Positions 10,130 through 22,188 of a DNA stretch of 64,000 bases are shown one piece after another (position 1 is the first letter of the stretch; each line of letters opens with the position of its first letter). Made by a program: the position numbers and the translations under genes. A model generated the notes under the pieces. The model made no database searches and had not been told where the DNA came from. It saw nothing but the letters and a program-made list of their open reading frames with translations. This DNA comes from Pontederia crassipes. Taxonomy: Eukaryota > Streptophyta > Magnoliopsida > Commelinales > Pontederiaceae. The DNA lies in assembly GCA_030549335.1 (NCBI GenBank), contig JAUKPH010000022.1:2852001-2916000 (forward strand), in the 5' to 3' direction.

Positions 10130-10780
10130 GAGAAGTTGTCATTTGGTCTAATCTTTGTTTAGAAATGAGCAAAGAATCCATGCTAAGTTTCTGGATTCTA
10201 TTTTGATTGAAAATCTGATTTCTGCTTTCCTGATTTCTGAACTTTCTAATTTCTGATTTTTTGAGTTGTCTAAATCTGATTGTCATTGGGGACTGAATTA
10301 ATTGAACAATTGAGAGGTTATCATATATCCCAATCTTGTTCAGAAATGAATTAAGAAACTTTGACAATCCTATGATTCAATTCTGTAATTACCATTAGCT
10401 TTTCTGATTTTTATGAGTTGCTGATTTCTAGTTTCCTGAAATTTCTGAAATCTGATTGCCATTGTTAAGCCCCACTTTAATCCATCATTGAGAGATGGTT
10501 TTAAGGCCTTCCTTGAGATTCAGAGATGAGCCAAGAAGCAATGACAATTTCTGATTTCCTAAACTTGTGATTCTATGCATATTGGTTCCAATTATCTAGT
10601 GTTAAGTGTGGACTTGATTTTTAATTGCAGCCGAGAGGTTGAATCAAAGTCCTCTTGTAGTTTAGAGATAAACCAATGAACACTAGCACTATTATTGGAT
10701 AGGTTTCATTCCTGCATAGATAATTGAAGTGATTTCCTTATTTTTTGAGTATTAGAAGTTATCACTTCAGATTTTATTGA
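10130..10780 (+). repeat. Cryptic ~180-bp repeats in Athila A 5' LTR
   Basis: Four diverged units begin with a GAGAGGTT-like motif at about 10130, 10312, 10490 and 10633. Each is followed 25-35 bp later by a TTCAGAAATGAATCAAGA-like motif and then by a CTGATTTC-rich tract. Spacings are about 182, 178 and 143 bp. The 3' LTR repeats the pattern. Confidence 0.75.
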
Positions 10781-11369
10781 AATGCCAAAAAAATCAGTAA
10801 AGTGACTTGGATTGAACTTAATGATAACTTGATTTCCAGTGGAGATCCTTTTCTAATTCAACTTGGCTAACAATATATGACAATATATTGTTTAGTTCTG
10901 GTCTAATTGAGCTGTGGAAACAACCATATTAAAGGTTGAATTAGAATTGACTAGAAAATGATAACTTGTTCCATTCCATCCATAATTAAATTAGATGAAC
11001 CCTAATTCCTAAGAGGACCTTCCTCATTGATAGTTAAACCCTTTTAGCCTCTAGATCAGAATTTACAATTCAGTTTAGATAACTTTTCAAAAATCCCAAA
11101 TCAGTTATCATTTTAGCCCTTTTTAGAAATCGGTTTTAACTTTCTTTCAAATTCTTTGGATTTTTAACCTTAGATAAGGCTAATCTAGATTGCTTAGAGA
11201 GTCTTGGACTTCAAATCACCGTGGATATGACATTTGGGTAACTACAATTGACCTGTATACTTGCAGTAGAGAGTGAGTTAGGGAGTTGAAACAAAAATTG
11301 AAAAAATTGACTTTTGACCCAAAAATCAGCAAGTTATCACTAAACTCCACAATTTCACTATCAAGTTTT

Positions 11370-11387
11370 TGGCATCGTTGCCGGGGA
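11370..11387 (+). promoter_or_regulatory. Athila A primer binding site (tRNA-Asp type)
   Basis: The sequence six bases after the LTR matches the tRNA-Asp primer site typical of Athila (TGGCGCCGTTGCCGGGGA in element B). It primes minus-strand synthesis in the family. Confidence 0.85.
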
Positions 11388-11549
11388 TTTGAGGTCAATT
11401 AGACTAACTTAGATAGTTTAGATTAGTTTTAGACTAGTTTTTAGTCCATTTGTTAGGCCAATTTTCAAATTTTGCAAGTTATCATTCCCAATTTTCCATT
11501 CTTGTCTAGTTTTCTTTCTTTTCTCAATTTGATACTTCTGAATTCATTT

Positions 11550-13120
11550 ATGCAGGATTTGGAAAATCAAGAGGGACATTATCAATCAGATCCTGAGCCT
11601 GAAAGAAGATTCTTGAGAAGAAGGAGATTACAAAAGCTTGAGGCAAGGAGAAGGATATTTGAAGAAGAGGAAGAGGAGCAACACAATATGGCTGCACCAA
11701 GGACTTTGAAGGATTGCTACTCACCTAGCAATGTCAGAAATCAACTTGGAGATGGAGGCCAAGCACCTGTGGCAAACTTTGAAGTGAATCCAACACTTAT
11801 TACTATGATTAGGCAGTACCAATTTTCTGAATTAGGGATAGAAGATCCAGCCTCACATTTGGACAACTTTAAGGAGATATGCAGCACAGTACACTTCAAT
11901 AACACTCCAATGAACTCTGTCTATATGAGGCTATTCCCTTTTTCACTCAAGGACAAGGCCAAAATCTGGTATAAAACTTTCAAACCTGAAGAAGTAGCCA
12001 GTTGGGAATCAATTATGCAATTGTTTCTATCAGAATTCTTCCCTCCTTCCAAGACTGACAATTTCAGGGATCAAATAGTCAGGTTTTATCAATTGGACTA
12101 GAAAAACATTTGTGAAGCATGGTAGAGACTTCAAGGGCTGTTGAAGGCATGTCCACACCATGGTTTTGAGAAGTGGCAACTAGTTAATTACTTCCATAAG
12201 GGCCTGAATTATCCATCCAAGGTGGCACTTGACACACTGCAGGAGGCATCTTTGCATCAAAGAATATTGATGAAGCTTATCAATTGATAGAGAATATTGC
12301 AAAGAATCACCATTTTCTTACCCATGACAGGACAAGGAGGCCACCTGCTGAGAATTCAATGAACAATCTGTCTTCTCAATTTGAAGAGGTGCTGTATAAG
12401 ATCTTGGAGAAGCTGAGCCTCACTCCTAATGTCAGCAAGGTTACAACACCTGAATCCAGATGTGATGTGTGTGGTAATCAAGGCCATGCCACAGAAAGTT
12501 GCAACCTTATAATGCAACAATATGAGCAAACCATTGATTCAGTCAATGCAGTGGGAAACCATGGAGCAAAACCCCCTTCTGAATTCTATACTCCAGAGAA
12601 TAGGAACCATCCTTACTTCTCCTACAAGGCCAATCATTATCAAGGGCCATCAATGCAGAATTCCAGTTGGCAACCCAAGATTTTGTCAAGAAATCAGCCA
12701 CCTCCATATGCAACTCAACCCTCAAATATTCCAATGCAAAGAACCTCTTACGAGCAACCTCCACAAGCTCAGCCTTCTCAATTCTCAAAGATGGAGGAAA
12801 TGTTGCAACAACTCTTGAAGAAGCAGAACACCCAAGGAGAAGAAATATTGAAAATCAATTCTAGATTGGAAACCATGAGTGCCAATCAGAAGATGCTTGA
12901 AAATCAGTTTGCTCAGCAGGCTAGCACTTCAGCAAGACCCCCATTGTTCTTTCCTGGACAGCCAGAGATGAACCCTAAAGAACAAGCCAAAGCCATTCAA
13001 CTCAGGAGTGGAAGGTTGGTGGAAGAGCCAATGCAAAATGTACAGGCAAATCCAGCTCAAGAGAATTCAAATTCCAAGAATGTGGAAGGCAATTCAGCTG
13101 AGGAACACTCCTGTACATAA
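11550..13120 (+). pseudogene. Athila A gag region
   Basis: The N-terminal part is highly charged (DPEPERRFLRRRRLQKLEA then a run of Glu). It is followed by the capsid-type retrotrans_gag core (MRLFPFSLKDKAKIWYKTF; SEFFPPSKTDNFRDQI) and, near 12460-12500, a zinc knuckle CDVCGNQGHATESC (C-x2-C-x4-H-x4-C) that in the family binds RNA. A glutamine- and proline-rich linker follows. The order is that of Athila Gag, which forms the cytoplasmic particle. The first methionine at 11550 gives the same N-terminus as element B. The region is broken. Confidence 0.88.
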
Positions 13121-13205
13121 CCTAAAGAAAAGGAAATTGAAGAAGCTGCTGTGAGGTCATAAAAAGAGTTTTCAAAATGAGGCCAATGGAAGGATTTTTG
13201 ACAAA

Positions 13206-13928
13206 GTGCCTTTCCCTCAAAGATTAGTGAAGGCCAAGCAAGATCAGCAATATGGAAGGTTTTTAGAAATCTTGAAGAAGCTATACATTAATGTACCATT
13301 TGTTGAAGCCATTCAAGAGATGCCTTCATATGCAAAATTCCTTAAGGAGATATTGACCAAGAAGAGAAGGATTGTGGAATGTGAAACCATTGCATTAACT
13401 GAAGAGGCCTCTGCAATAATTCAAAGCAAGCTACCTCCTAAGCTAAAGGATCCAGGGAGTTTCTCCATTCCATGTGAGATAGGAAATAGAAAAATTCAAA
13501 GGGCCATGTGTGACTTGGGTGCTTCTGTGAGTGTTATACCTTTGTCTCTATGCAGGAAACTTGAAGTAGGAGATATGAAGCCCACCAACACGTCTCTACA
13601 GCTGGCTGATAGGTCCATCAAATATCCCCATGGAATCATTGAAGACATACCCTTAAAGGTTGGAAAATTCTATATACCAGTGGACTTTGTAGTTTTGGAT
13701 ATGGATGAGGATCTGAATACACCCATCTTACTTGGGAGACCCTTTCTTGCCACTGCTGGAGCTGTTATTGATGTAAAAGAGGGGAGATTGACCTTCCAAA
13801 TTGGTGAAGACAAGATAGAGTTCAACCTTGCACAAGTTATCAGCAGGCCAGCTTGTCAACAAGATGATTTTGGGGATGGACAGATTGATCACATTGTGGA
13901 GCAGGCCTCAGCAATAAATAGCCATTGA
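13206..13928 (+). pseudogene. Athila A Gag-Pol junction and protease region
   Basis: The segment PFPQRLVKAKQDQQYGRFL, followed by VPFVEAIQEMPSYAKFL, is a conserved Athila block before the protease. The protease itself shows DLGASVSVIPLSLCRKL (Asp-x-Gly active site in the form used by Athila), then TPILLGRPFLATAGAVIDV about 80 residues later. It processes the polyprotein. It is continuous with Gag upstream and RT downstream. Confidence 0.88.
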
Positions 13929-13935
13929 AGATCCA

Positions 13936-15243
13936 TTGCAAATGTACCTCATGTTTGATCATTTGAAGGAATTGGAGGATCCAGAGGCTGAAGCATACAA
14001 ATCAGCATTAAACCAATCCAAACCAGTGGAAAATTCAGAAAATCAGCACCAAGTGCAGAAAGTTATCACTGCTGAAACTCAATTCAGCTCAACTCAAGCC
14101 AATTCTTCCAAATTGGAGCTCAAGCCTCTCCATAGCAATCTGAAGTATGAATTCTTGGGAGAGAATTCAACATTTACAGTTATCATCAATGCAAATTTGC
14201 CTAAAGACCAAGTTGCTGAGTTGCTGAAAAAACTAAGGCTGTACAAGGAGGTAATTGGCTATTATATTGATGACATTAAGGGTATCAATCCCTCAATTTG
14301 CATGCATAGGATCCCTATGGAGGACAACTACAAGCCCTCCATTGAATGCCAAAGGAGACTCAACCCAATTATGAAGTAGGTAGTCAAGAAGGAAGTGTTG
14401 AAGTTGCTAAATGTTGGAATTATATATTCCATTTCAGATAGTGAATGGGTCAGCCCAGTCCAAGTGGTGCCCAAGAAAGGAGGGATTACAGTAGTCAAAT
14501 CTGATTCTAATGAACTCATTTCCACCAGGACAGTCACAGGTTGGAGGATGTGCATTGATTTTAGAAAATTGAACAAGGCAACTAGGAAGGATCACTTCCC
14601 ACTTCCTTTCATTGATCAAATGTTGGAGAGATTGGAAAAACACTCTCACTTTTGTTATTTGGATGGCTATTCAAATTTTCTACAGATCCCTATCCATCCA
14701 CAAGACCAACACAAGACTACCTTCACTTATCCATATGGGACATTTGCATATAGGAGGATGCCATTTGGATTGTGCAATGCCGCTGCCACATTTCAAAGGT
14801 GTATGATGTCCATCTTTTCAAACTTCATTGAGGACATTATGGAGGTGTTTATGGATGACTTTTCAGTTTATGGAGATTCCTTTGAGGTCTGTTTGAAAAA
14901 TTTGACAAAAGTGTTGCAAAGGTGCAGGGAATCCAATCTAATTCTGAATTGGGAAAAGTGCCACTTCATGGTTCAAGAAAGAGTGGTATTGGGCCACATT
15001 GTATCTAGTAGAGGGATTGAAATGGACAAGGCAAAGATTGAAGTCATTGAGAAGTTGCCACCCCCAAAGAATGTGAAGGCTATAAGGGGCTTTTTAGGGC
15101 ATGCAGGCTTCTACAGGAGGTTTATCAAAAACTTCTCAATGATAACTAGGCCTCTTACCAAGCTGCTGGCCAAAGATGTAGAGTTCAATTTTGATGAAGA
15201 TTGCTTGAAGGTCTTTAACCAATTAAAGGAAGCCCTCGCTTGA
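13936..15243 (+). pseudogene. Athila A reverse transcriptase region
   Basis: RT blocks appear in order: WVSPVQVVPKKGG, WRMCIDFRKLNKATRKD, FPLPFIDQMLERL, YLDGYSNFLQIPIHPQDQHK, MPFGLCNAAATFQRCMMSIF and the catalytic EVFMDDFSVYG with the paired aspartates. The thumb/connection motif [17 protein letters not shown] closes the domain. The FMDDFSVYG form is characteristic of Athila/Tat elements. The region belongs to a broken copy. Confidence 0.9.
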
Positions 15244-15252
15244 GCCCCCATT

Positions 15253-15711
15253 GTGCAACCACCAGATTGGACTTTACCTTTTGAAATCATGTGTGATGCT
15301 TCTGACCAGGCAGTAGGGGCTGTGCTGGGGCAAACCAAGGAGAAGAAGCACTATGTTATATGTAATGCTAGCAAGACATTGGATGAAGCCCAAGTCAACT
15401 ATGCCACCACTGAAAAGGAATTGTTGGATGTTGTGTTTGCCTTTGACAAATTCAGATCTTATTTGATTGGATCCAAAGTAATTGTCTTCACTGATCACCA
15501 GGCAGTAAGGCACCTGATCAACAAGAAGGGATCCAAGCCAAGGCTCATAAGATGGATCCTATTACTGCAAGAGTTTGATGTAGAAATCAGGGACAAAAGA
15601 GGGACAAAAAATTTGGTTGCTGATCACTTGTCAAGAATGGAAGGAATTCAGGATTCTCCATCAATTCCTATCAATGATTCCTTCCCTGATGATTACCTAA
15701 TGGCCATATAG
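15253..15711 (+). pseudogene. Athila A RNase H region
   Basis: [18 protein letters not shown] carries the first catalytic Asp, [20 protein letters not shown] the Glu helix, and [14 protein letters not shown] the third acidic position. The [12 protein letters not shown] block ends the domain. This is a standard Ty3/gypsy RNase H following RT. Confidence 0.88.
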
Positions 15712-15809
15712 CCCCTACCCCTTGGTATGCTGATATTGTTAATTACTTGGCATGTGGAATCATCCCTCTTGATTATACCTACCAATAGAAGAAGAAATTC
15801 TTCCATGAC

Positions 15810-16050
15810 TTGAAGGACTTTTATTGGGATGATCCCCTCTTGTTCAAGAAGTCCCCTGATGGCATTTTTAGATGGTGTGTGCCAGAAGCTGAATTCCAAT
15901 CCATTTTGCATGCATGCCACTCATCTCCATATGGTGGACATGGAGCCACTCAAAAGACTGCTGTCAAGGTTCTACAATCTGGTTTCTATTGGCCTTCTTT
16001 GTTCAAAGATGCTTATTTGTATGTTAAGAGTTGTGATGAATGTCAAAGGG
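15810..16050 (+). pseudogene. Athila A integrase N-terminal zinc-finger part
   Basis: The HHCC finger is visible as [15 protein letters not shown] followed by SCDECQR (His-x-His and Cys-x2-Cys). The sequence stops at 16050, where Athila B inserted. The rest of the integrase lies beyond 29770, with aaggg duplicated on both sides. Confidence 0.88.
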
Positions 16051-19000
16051 TGATAGTGATATTTGGGTGTTTGAGTGATAACTTGCTGAAATTAAGAAAA
16101 GGGTCAATTTTTAATTTTTTTTTGGTCTCCCAACTCACTAGCTGCAAGTGTACAGGTAAGTTATAGTAGACTCAGGTTGTCGTATCCACAAAGATTTGAA
16201 GTCCTAAACTACCTAAAAACAATTTAGATTAATCCTAATTAAGGTGGCAAAAACAGATTTTTAATTGGAAGTGAAAACAATTTTTTAACAAGTGCAGAAT
16301 GATAACAGATTTTGGGATTTAGAAAATGTTTGCAAAACTGAATTATAAATGCTAAATTAATGGCTAGAAAGGTTTAACTATCAATGAGGAAGGTTCTTCT
16401 AGGATTTGGGGTTCATCTAAATTAGTTAAGGATGGAATGGATCAAGTTATCATTAAATGTCCAACTTTGATTCAATCATGAAAATGACTGTTCCCACAGC
16501 TCAATTGGCATCTAACTAAGCAACATATTGTCATATACTTGTTAGCTAGATTGAATTAATAGAGGGTCCTCACTAAAAATTAAGTTATCATTCAGCTCAA
16601 TGGGGAGTTCATTGCCGATTTTTTTTTTCAATTCAAAGAAATTCTGCAATGATAACTTGTGATTGCATTCATAAAAAGATGGAATCATTCCAATCAATCA
16701 AACCAGGATGAAATCTACTCAAATATGGTGCTTGTGCTCCTTGATTCATCTCTGAATTCCAGGGGGATTTAAATTCAACCTCTCGGTTGCAAAATGAAAT
16801 GAAATCCACACAAACACAATTCAATTGGAAATGCAAAGCATATAACCACAGGAATTCATAATTGCCATTGCTCCTTGGCCTATCTCTAGATCTCAAGGAT
16901 GACCTAATGACTACTTCTCAGCAGTGGATTAAGTTGAGGCTTAACAATGGAAATCAGAATTTAAATAGAAATTAGAAAATAGGATTCTGCAATTCAGAAA
17001 AATCAGCAACAAGACCCTTAGAATTTAGGCTTGCCAAATGCCTCTTGATCCATCTCTGGACTGCAAAAGATTCCCATAGTACACCTCTCGATGATTTGAT
17101 GAAATAAGGATGCTCACTTGGTAAATCAGATTCTAACCAGAAGAAAAATCAGAAGAACAGATTTTTGAATAAATTCAGAAATCAGATTATGAAAAAACAG
17201 AATTGAACCTTAAGTTGTCAAACATCTTAATCCATTATTGAATAAGATTAGAGTGAATACTAGCCTCTCAGCTATTCAATTAATCCAATCCTTAATGACA
17301 AACAGATTCAACAGTTCAAAAAATTCAGGTTCAGGAAATTCAGAAAACCAGAAACCAGAAACCAGGAAATCAGTATTTCAGAAATCAGAATTTTAAATCA
17401 ATGGAAATCTAATTTACCAACTGATTCTTGACCCATTTCTGGACTGCAAGACATTGCTAAAATTCACTTATCAATGATTGGAAGAAATCAGGGGACTCAA
17501 TTGGTAAAACAGATTTCAATAAGAAATCAGAAAAATCAGAATTCAGGTTTTCATTTTAGAAATCAGTGGAACAATCTGATTTGAGTCAAATGATTGTCCA
17601 AACATCTTGATTAATTCATGAACAAGATAGGAACATTAGCAACTTTCCAAGGACTCAAATAATCATATTGTGAGTGAAGAATAGATTCAACAACCACATA
17701 AATCAGATTCAGATTTAGAAATTCAGGAAACTAGGAAATCAGAGTTCAGAAATCAAGTTTGCAATAAAATTAAATCCAGAAATATGATATTATCTCATAA
17801 TTCATTCTTGAAAGATGTTTAGATCAAATAAGACTTCTCAGTCATCAATTACACATGGATCTAATGACAACATAGCATAAATTAATGTATAACATTTCTG
17901 AAATCTGAAATTAGGATTAATTTCAGTGCAGGATTATAAACCAGTTCATATCCATCCAAAACTAATCTAAACTACTATCCTATCCTAGAAGAAATGGAGT
18001 TTAGCTCCTCATAATTACAAAGCTTGACATCAATTGGAAGGAGAAACATATACAAATTATATTGATGCTTGAAGACTCTCGGCCAGCAGCAACAGGTCCA
18101 GCCATAGCAACTCCTTTCCTCTTCCAAACCCTTGAATGTCCAGCCCCCCTCTCTCCTCCAGAAATTCCACCTTTTATATGAATCCTCTCCACCCTTGGAT
18201 CAACATCAAATGCTCTTTATCCTTTGATTGCAGCAATGTGTCCTGGTCATGGAAGAATCTGCACTGTTGCAGACAGCTTTTGGTGCAGAAAATCAGTGGT
18301 CCCCCCACCTTTTTCTACTTTTTGGCCATCTTTTCTCCCTGCTACAAACCCCAAAACAGCAAGTATTAAAGCCCTTGAATGGTGTTTTGACAAATAAAGA
18401 TTAGGATAATGCTGGTAACTAGTTCAAATATCAAATGAGATTATGTGTTGTGCAGGAATGAAGACTTATATCGATATAAATGAATATAAGTGATCGGAAT
18501 GATAACTTGTCACAAATCATGGAAATTATCCAAATGCAAGTGATTCAAAGCATTAAAAGCATCAAATGGACTAGAGTAACAAGTGAGTGCGTTCAAAAAT
18601 CAAATCTGAATGAGATTTCTAAGAAGTGATAACTTGGGTGCCCAAAAACGATAACTTATATGACTTAAAAAATGATAACTTATGATAACTTGAGTTGTGG
18701 TTATCCAAATGTGATGAAATTTGACCAGCAATGATTTAAAACAATAACAAGATGATTGCTTAAGGTCCCTGTGCAGAATTAATGGTTTTGCATATCGAAA
18801 TAACAGAATTGCCCTTTAACGATAACTTGGCACTTGAAAAATGATAACTTGTTCAAATGGGCTTAAAACTTTGCACAAGTTGAGACGTGACTATCCAAAT
18901 ATGATTTATACATGATAATGATGGATTTAGGGCGAGAAAGCCATTGAAAATCAGTTCATTCAAAATAATGATAACTTGACATATGGGAATGATAACTTGT

Positions 19001-19222
19001 CCTCAAAATGATAACTTGGCATAGAATTTAAATATTAATGGATTTTGGCATTTCAGAACCTCTATGCACATGGAATTAAGTATAAAATGAGGAATATTAA
19101 CTAGTTATCACAATGTATGCATTCCAAGTATAATTGGCCCAAAAATAGGCAAAAGTGGGACTCGATATGTATGAATTGCATCTAAAATAGGCTAGAAACA
19201 TATAGTGATCAGTTAGTGATCA
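16051..19222 (-). repeat. Athila B 3' LTR
   Basis: It spans 3172 bp, the same length as the solo LTR 51625-54796, and belongs to length class I with about seven cryptic ~180-bp units. The TATA box on the minus strand (CATATAAAAGG) is near 18170-18181. AAGTTATCA motifs (read as TGATAACTT on the plus strand) crowd 18480-19020. Confidence 0.94.
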
Positions 19223-19240
19223 AACTCCCCCAAGCTTAGC
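19223..19240 (-). promoter_or_regulatory. Athila B polypurine tract
   Basis: On the minus strand GGCTAAGCTTGGGGGAGTT abuts the 3' LTR. The same 19-mer precedes the Athila A 3' LTR. It primes plus-strand synthesis in the family. Confidence 0.85.
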
Positions 19241-19743
19241 CTTTTGCTTGTCCTCAAGCAAAACATTCAAAAATTAAGGTTGAATTTGAATTTGCCATCC
19301 ACAAATGAATAGAAAGATCAGCTGAATAAGACCTAAATGAGTTTCCCACTTGGCTAACATTCCATCCCATTCTTTCCAATCCCAAATTCTAGTTGAGGAG
19401 TCACAAGGTTCGAGCAAATTTAAGCCATGATAGAAGTACTAACATTAACTAATTTGGATTATAAGGATTGTCAACTTTACTAAAATGTTTGAAACACCAA
19501 TCTCTTCATGAACAGACTTTCCTTTCTTTGCTTAAACATGTTTGAAAACCTGACTTTTATTCATGAGGATGCAATGAACAGGTTTGCACCTGATTTTTAT
19601 TCATGCTGGTTACAGGATAAAAATCTTGGCTTTATTCAGGAGAGGTTCCTTTTTGGAATTTTCACTCTCTTTATTCATGTATGCATGCAATGCAAAATGC
19701 AACTTTTCATTTTCCTTTTTTCTTTCTTTTTCATTCTGTTTAT

Positions 19744-19961
19744 TTTTCAACTCCGCCTATATTTTATAGCCGGTCCCAAGCCCGGATAAAGGAGGAGGGT
19801 TGTGTTAGGCCCCGACAGCCAGCATAAAATCATGTCGAATCTTATGAACATGGATCAACGAATATAATATACCGAAAGGTTTGATTACTAATAGAGCGGA
19901 ATGGCGTCGTATGATCCATGTAGCCGACCCCACCTAGTGGGATAAGGCTTTGTTGTTGTTG
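19744..19961 (+). mobile_element. RTE-clade LINE 3' fragment with 15-bp target duplication
   Basis: The 218-bp insert is flanked by perfect copies of TTTCATTCTGTTTAT (19729-19743 and 19962-19976). It contains GGTCCCAAGCCCGGATAAAG and ends GGGATAAGGCTTTGTTGTTG, i.e. the (TTG)n tail that plant RTE LINEs, and SINEs mobilised by them, carry. I see no tRNA-like A and B boxes at its start, so a 5'-truncated LINE is more likely than a SINE. It lies opposite in orientation to Athila B and is the youngest dated layer in this nest. Confidence 0.8.
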
Positions 19962-20932
19962 TTTCATTCTGTTTATGAAGTGAGCAATGGTTCAAACTCA
20001 AGTATAGGTTAGATCCTTAAATGCAAATAGTCAAGAATTCCTATTTAACATGGCAGCAAGATCCTTGACTCCTTTCTAGACATCTTCTGCTTTCCAATTA
20101 ATCCATGAATGTAGCTAGTGTTAATCCACAAAAAAGAAAAATTTCAGCTGAAAATTCATTCAAATGCATCTGAATTTAAAATGTCAATTGAAGCAAGGCT
20201 AATGGCCAAGTTGGCCACTTGGTATTGGAGTGCACCCACTGTCATAATGAAGTAATCTACCATTTCAGAGTTAAAATGAATTCAAAATTGAGTTGAGCCT
20301 AAAATTTGAAAATTGAGTGATAACTAGTGATAACTTGTGAAAACCAATGATAACTTGCAAAATCTACTGATAACCTGGTATGATTTATGATATGAACATT
20401 AAAATCAATTGAAAACATGGTGTAAAGGTTAGAAAAGCACAAGGTTTCCTCCCCCAAGCTTATTCTCAACACTGTCCCTAGTGTTGAAAATAAAAGGCAA
20501 GGGAGAAGGGTGGGTGGGATTGAAATGCATTAAATTGGGCATTTGAATTCTCTTGGCACTTCATCCAGAAATTTTGGGTGGTCTAATCTTCATTAGTTGC
20601 AATTGATCCTGCAGAAAAACAAAGGATATCAGTTGGTATGGCAGATTTGCAACTAATCAGATTTTTGAGTGCATAATTCAGCAATGCATTGGGAATTTCT
20701 GAAATTCATTGAAATTGGGCTATAGCAGATTTGGATAACTGATATGGGTATAAATTCAGATGATGATACGATGAATGAAGCATAATGAGAAAGATAATAT
20801 CAGTTATCATTAAGTTTTCAGTGTAAAAATCAGAAATAGGGGTAAGGGTACTCCCTAAATGTTGGAATTATGGATGAATCTGATTCCTTTCTTCTTTATT
20901 CCTGCAAAACAGAAAAGTTAAGTGTAAAAGGC

Positions 20933-20950
20933 CTTGGGTTACCTCCCAAG
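20933..20950 (-). other. Conserved hairpin downstream of Athila B integrase
   Basis: CTTGGGTTACCTCCCAAG folds into a 6-bp stem, 48 bp beyond the end of the integrase frame. Athila A has the complementary-orientation equivalent at 30782-30799 at the same distance. Confidence 0.6.
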
Positions 20951-20997
20951 AAGTGCCTTTCTTTAATGTCTTTGGCTAGACATCTTTTCACTTGAAT

Positions 20998-22188
20998 TCA
21001 GCTAGGCAAACTTGACAATTCTTGCAAATTCAGCACCTCCTTAGCTGATTCTTGGGCTGTGGGACTATAGGGCTTCAACCTCTGTCCATTAACCTTGAAT
21101 ACATCATTCTTATCATTCAGAAGGTCCACAGCACCATAAGGATAAACTTTGTGGGCTTTGAAGGGTCCACTCCACCTGGATTTCAGCTTTCCAGGAAATA
21201 GTTTCAACCTTGAATTAAACAATAATACCAAGTCTCCAACCTTGAATTCCTTCTTTAGAATTCTGCTATCATGCCATCTCTTGGTCCTTTCCTTGTAAAA
21301 TTCTGAATTATGATAGGCATTTAGCCTAATCTCATCCAGCTCATCAATTTGGAGAAGCCTCTTTTGTCCACATGCTTGCATATCAAAGTTGAGTGCCTTT
21401 ACTGCCCAATATGCCTTATGCTTCAACTCAATTGGTAGGTGGCAAGTTTTCCCATAGACCAACTTATAAGGAGAAGTGCCTATAGGGGTCTTATAGGCTG
21501 TCCTATATGCCCATAGTGACTCATTCAGCCTCAAACTCCAATCTTTCCTAGTCAGAGACACTGTTTTCTCCAATATGGCCTTGATTTCCCTATTTGAAAT
21601 TTCTGCTTGGCCATTTGTTTGGGGATGGTAGGCAGTGGAGACCTTATGCTTAACTCCATACTTGTATAGGAGTTTCTCAAAACACTTTTCAATGAAATGG
21701 CTCCCTCCATCACTTATGACTACCCTTGGGATTCCAAATCTTGGGAAGATGATCTCCTTGAAAAGTTTGATTACAGCCCTCGAATCAGCAACTGAAGTTG
21801 GAATTGCCTCTATCCATTTGGATGCATAGTCAACAACAAGTAGTATAAATTTGTATCCAAATGAACTAGGGAAAGGCCCCATGTAGTCAATGCCCCATAC
21901 ATCAAATATTTCCACTTCTAAAATTCCTTGTTGTGGCATTTCATTCCTTCTTGAGATGGAACCAGCTCTTTGGCATTGATCACAACCCTTCATAAATATG
22001 TGTGCATCCTTGAATAAACTTGGCCAATAAAATCCAGATTGAAGGACCTTGGCAGCAGTCTTGTGTGTGGCTCCATGGCCTCCATAAGGGGATGAGTGGC
22101 ATGCCTCCAAGATTTCCTGAAATTCAGATTGGGGTACATATCTTCTATATATGCCATCAGGGGATTTTTCTGAATAGAAGTGGATCAT
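20998..22188 (-). CDS. Athila B integrase (fossil, long open frame)
   Basis: A 396-residue frame covers the whole integrase. The zinc finger has H31, H38, C69 and C72. The catalytic core has D101 (IDYMGPFP), D160 ([10 protein letters not shown]) and E196 ([10 protein letters not shown]), with the DD35E spacing of the family. The C-terminal module has [20 protein letters not shown]. Integrase joins element cDNA to host DNA in the nucleus. No chromodomain is present, as expected for Athila. The frame ends 48 bp before a conserved hairpin. It is part of the polyprotein, so its first Met is not a biological start. Confidence 0.9.
   Translation of the reverse strand: MIHFYSEKSPDGIYRRYVPQSEFQEILEACHSSPYGGHGATHKTAAKVLQSGFYWPSLFKDAHIFMKGCDQCQRAGSISRRNEMPQQGILEVEIFDVWGIDYMGPFPSSFGYKFILLVVDYASKWIEAIPTSVADSRAVIKLFKEIIFPRFGIPRVVISDGGSHFIEKCFEKLLYKYGVKHKVSTAYHPQTNGQAEISNREIKAILEKTVSLTRKDWSLRLNESLWAYRTAYKTPIGTSPYKLVYGKTCHLPIELKHKAYWAVKALNFDMQACGQKRLLQIDELDEIRLNAYHNSEFYKERTKRWHDSRILKKEFKVGDLVLLFNSRLKLFPGKLKSRWSGPFKAHKVYPYGAVDLLNDKNDVFKVNGQRLKPYSPTAQESAKEVLNLQELSSLPS

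Larger units (their letters stand above)
8736..11363 (+). repeat. Athila A 5' LTR
   Basis: It starts at the ataat target duplication (GATCAC-type end) and ends CTATCA just before the primer site. The left third carries many AAGTTATCA motifs, a TATA box lies near 9771, and the right half consists of four cryptic ~180-bp units. It is the length class II Athila LTR of this window (2.63 kb), shared with 54952-57580 and 61967 onward. A short minus-strand frame at 9667-9894 recurs in the 3' LTR but follows no family. Confidence 0.95.
19241..20997 (-). other. Athila B untranslated 3' region (no envelope frame)
   Basis: About 1.75 kb between the integrase stop and the polypurine tract, including the 218-bp RTE piece. 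I see no envelope-like frame. It does hold a hairpin 48 bp after the integrase frame, a TTATCA-rich cluster at about 20316-20385, and a second, internal polypurine-like motif at about 20443-20464, beside a small AACACT/AGTGTT inverted repeat. Athila A has the same three features. Confidence 0.7.

Noticed and set aside
16669-16896. 75-codon minus frame identical at 27231-27458
   Set aside because: It lies in both LTRs of Athila B; identity reflects the LTR pair, not selection on a protein.
18136-18369. 77-codon plus-strand frame in Athila B LTR
   Set aside because: It is antisense to the LTR promoter region, not preserved as a frame in the sister LTR, and has no domain.
19744-19961. Possible tRNA-derived SINE
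   Set aside because: No convincing A and B boxes at the 5' side; the 3' end and TTG tail fit an RTE LINE better.
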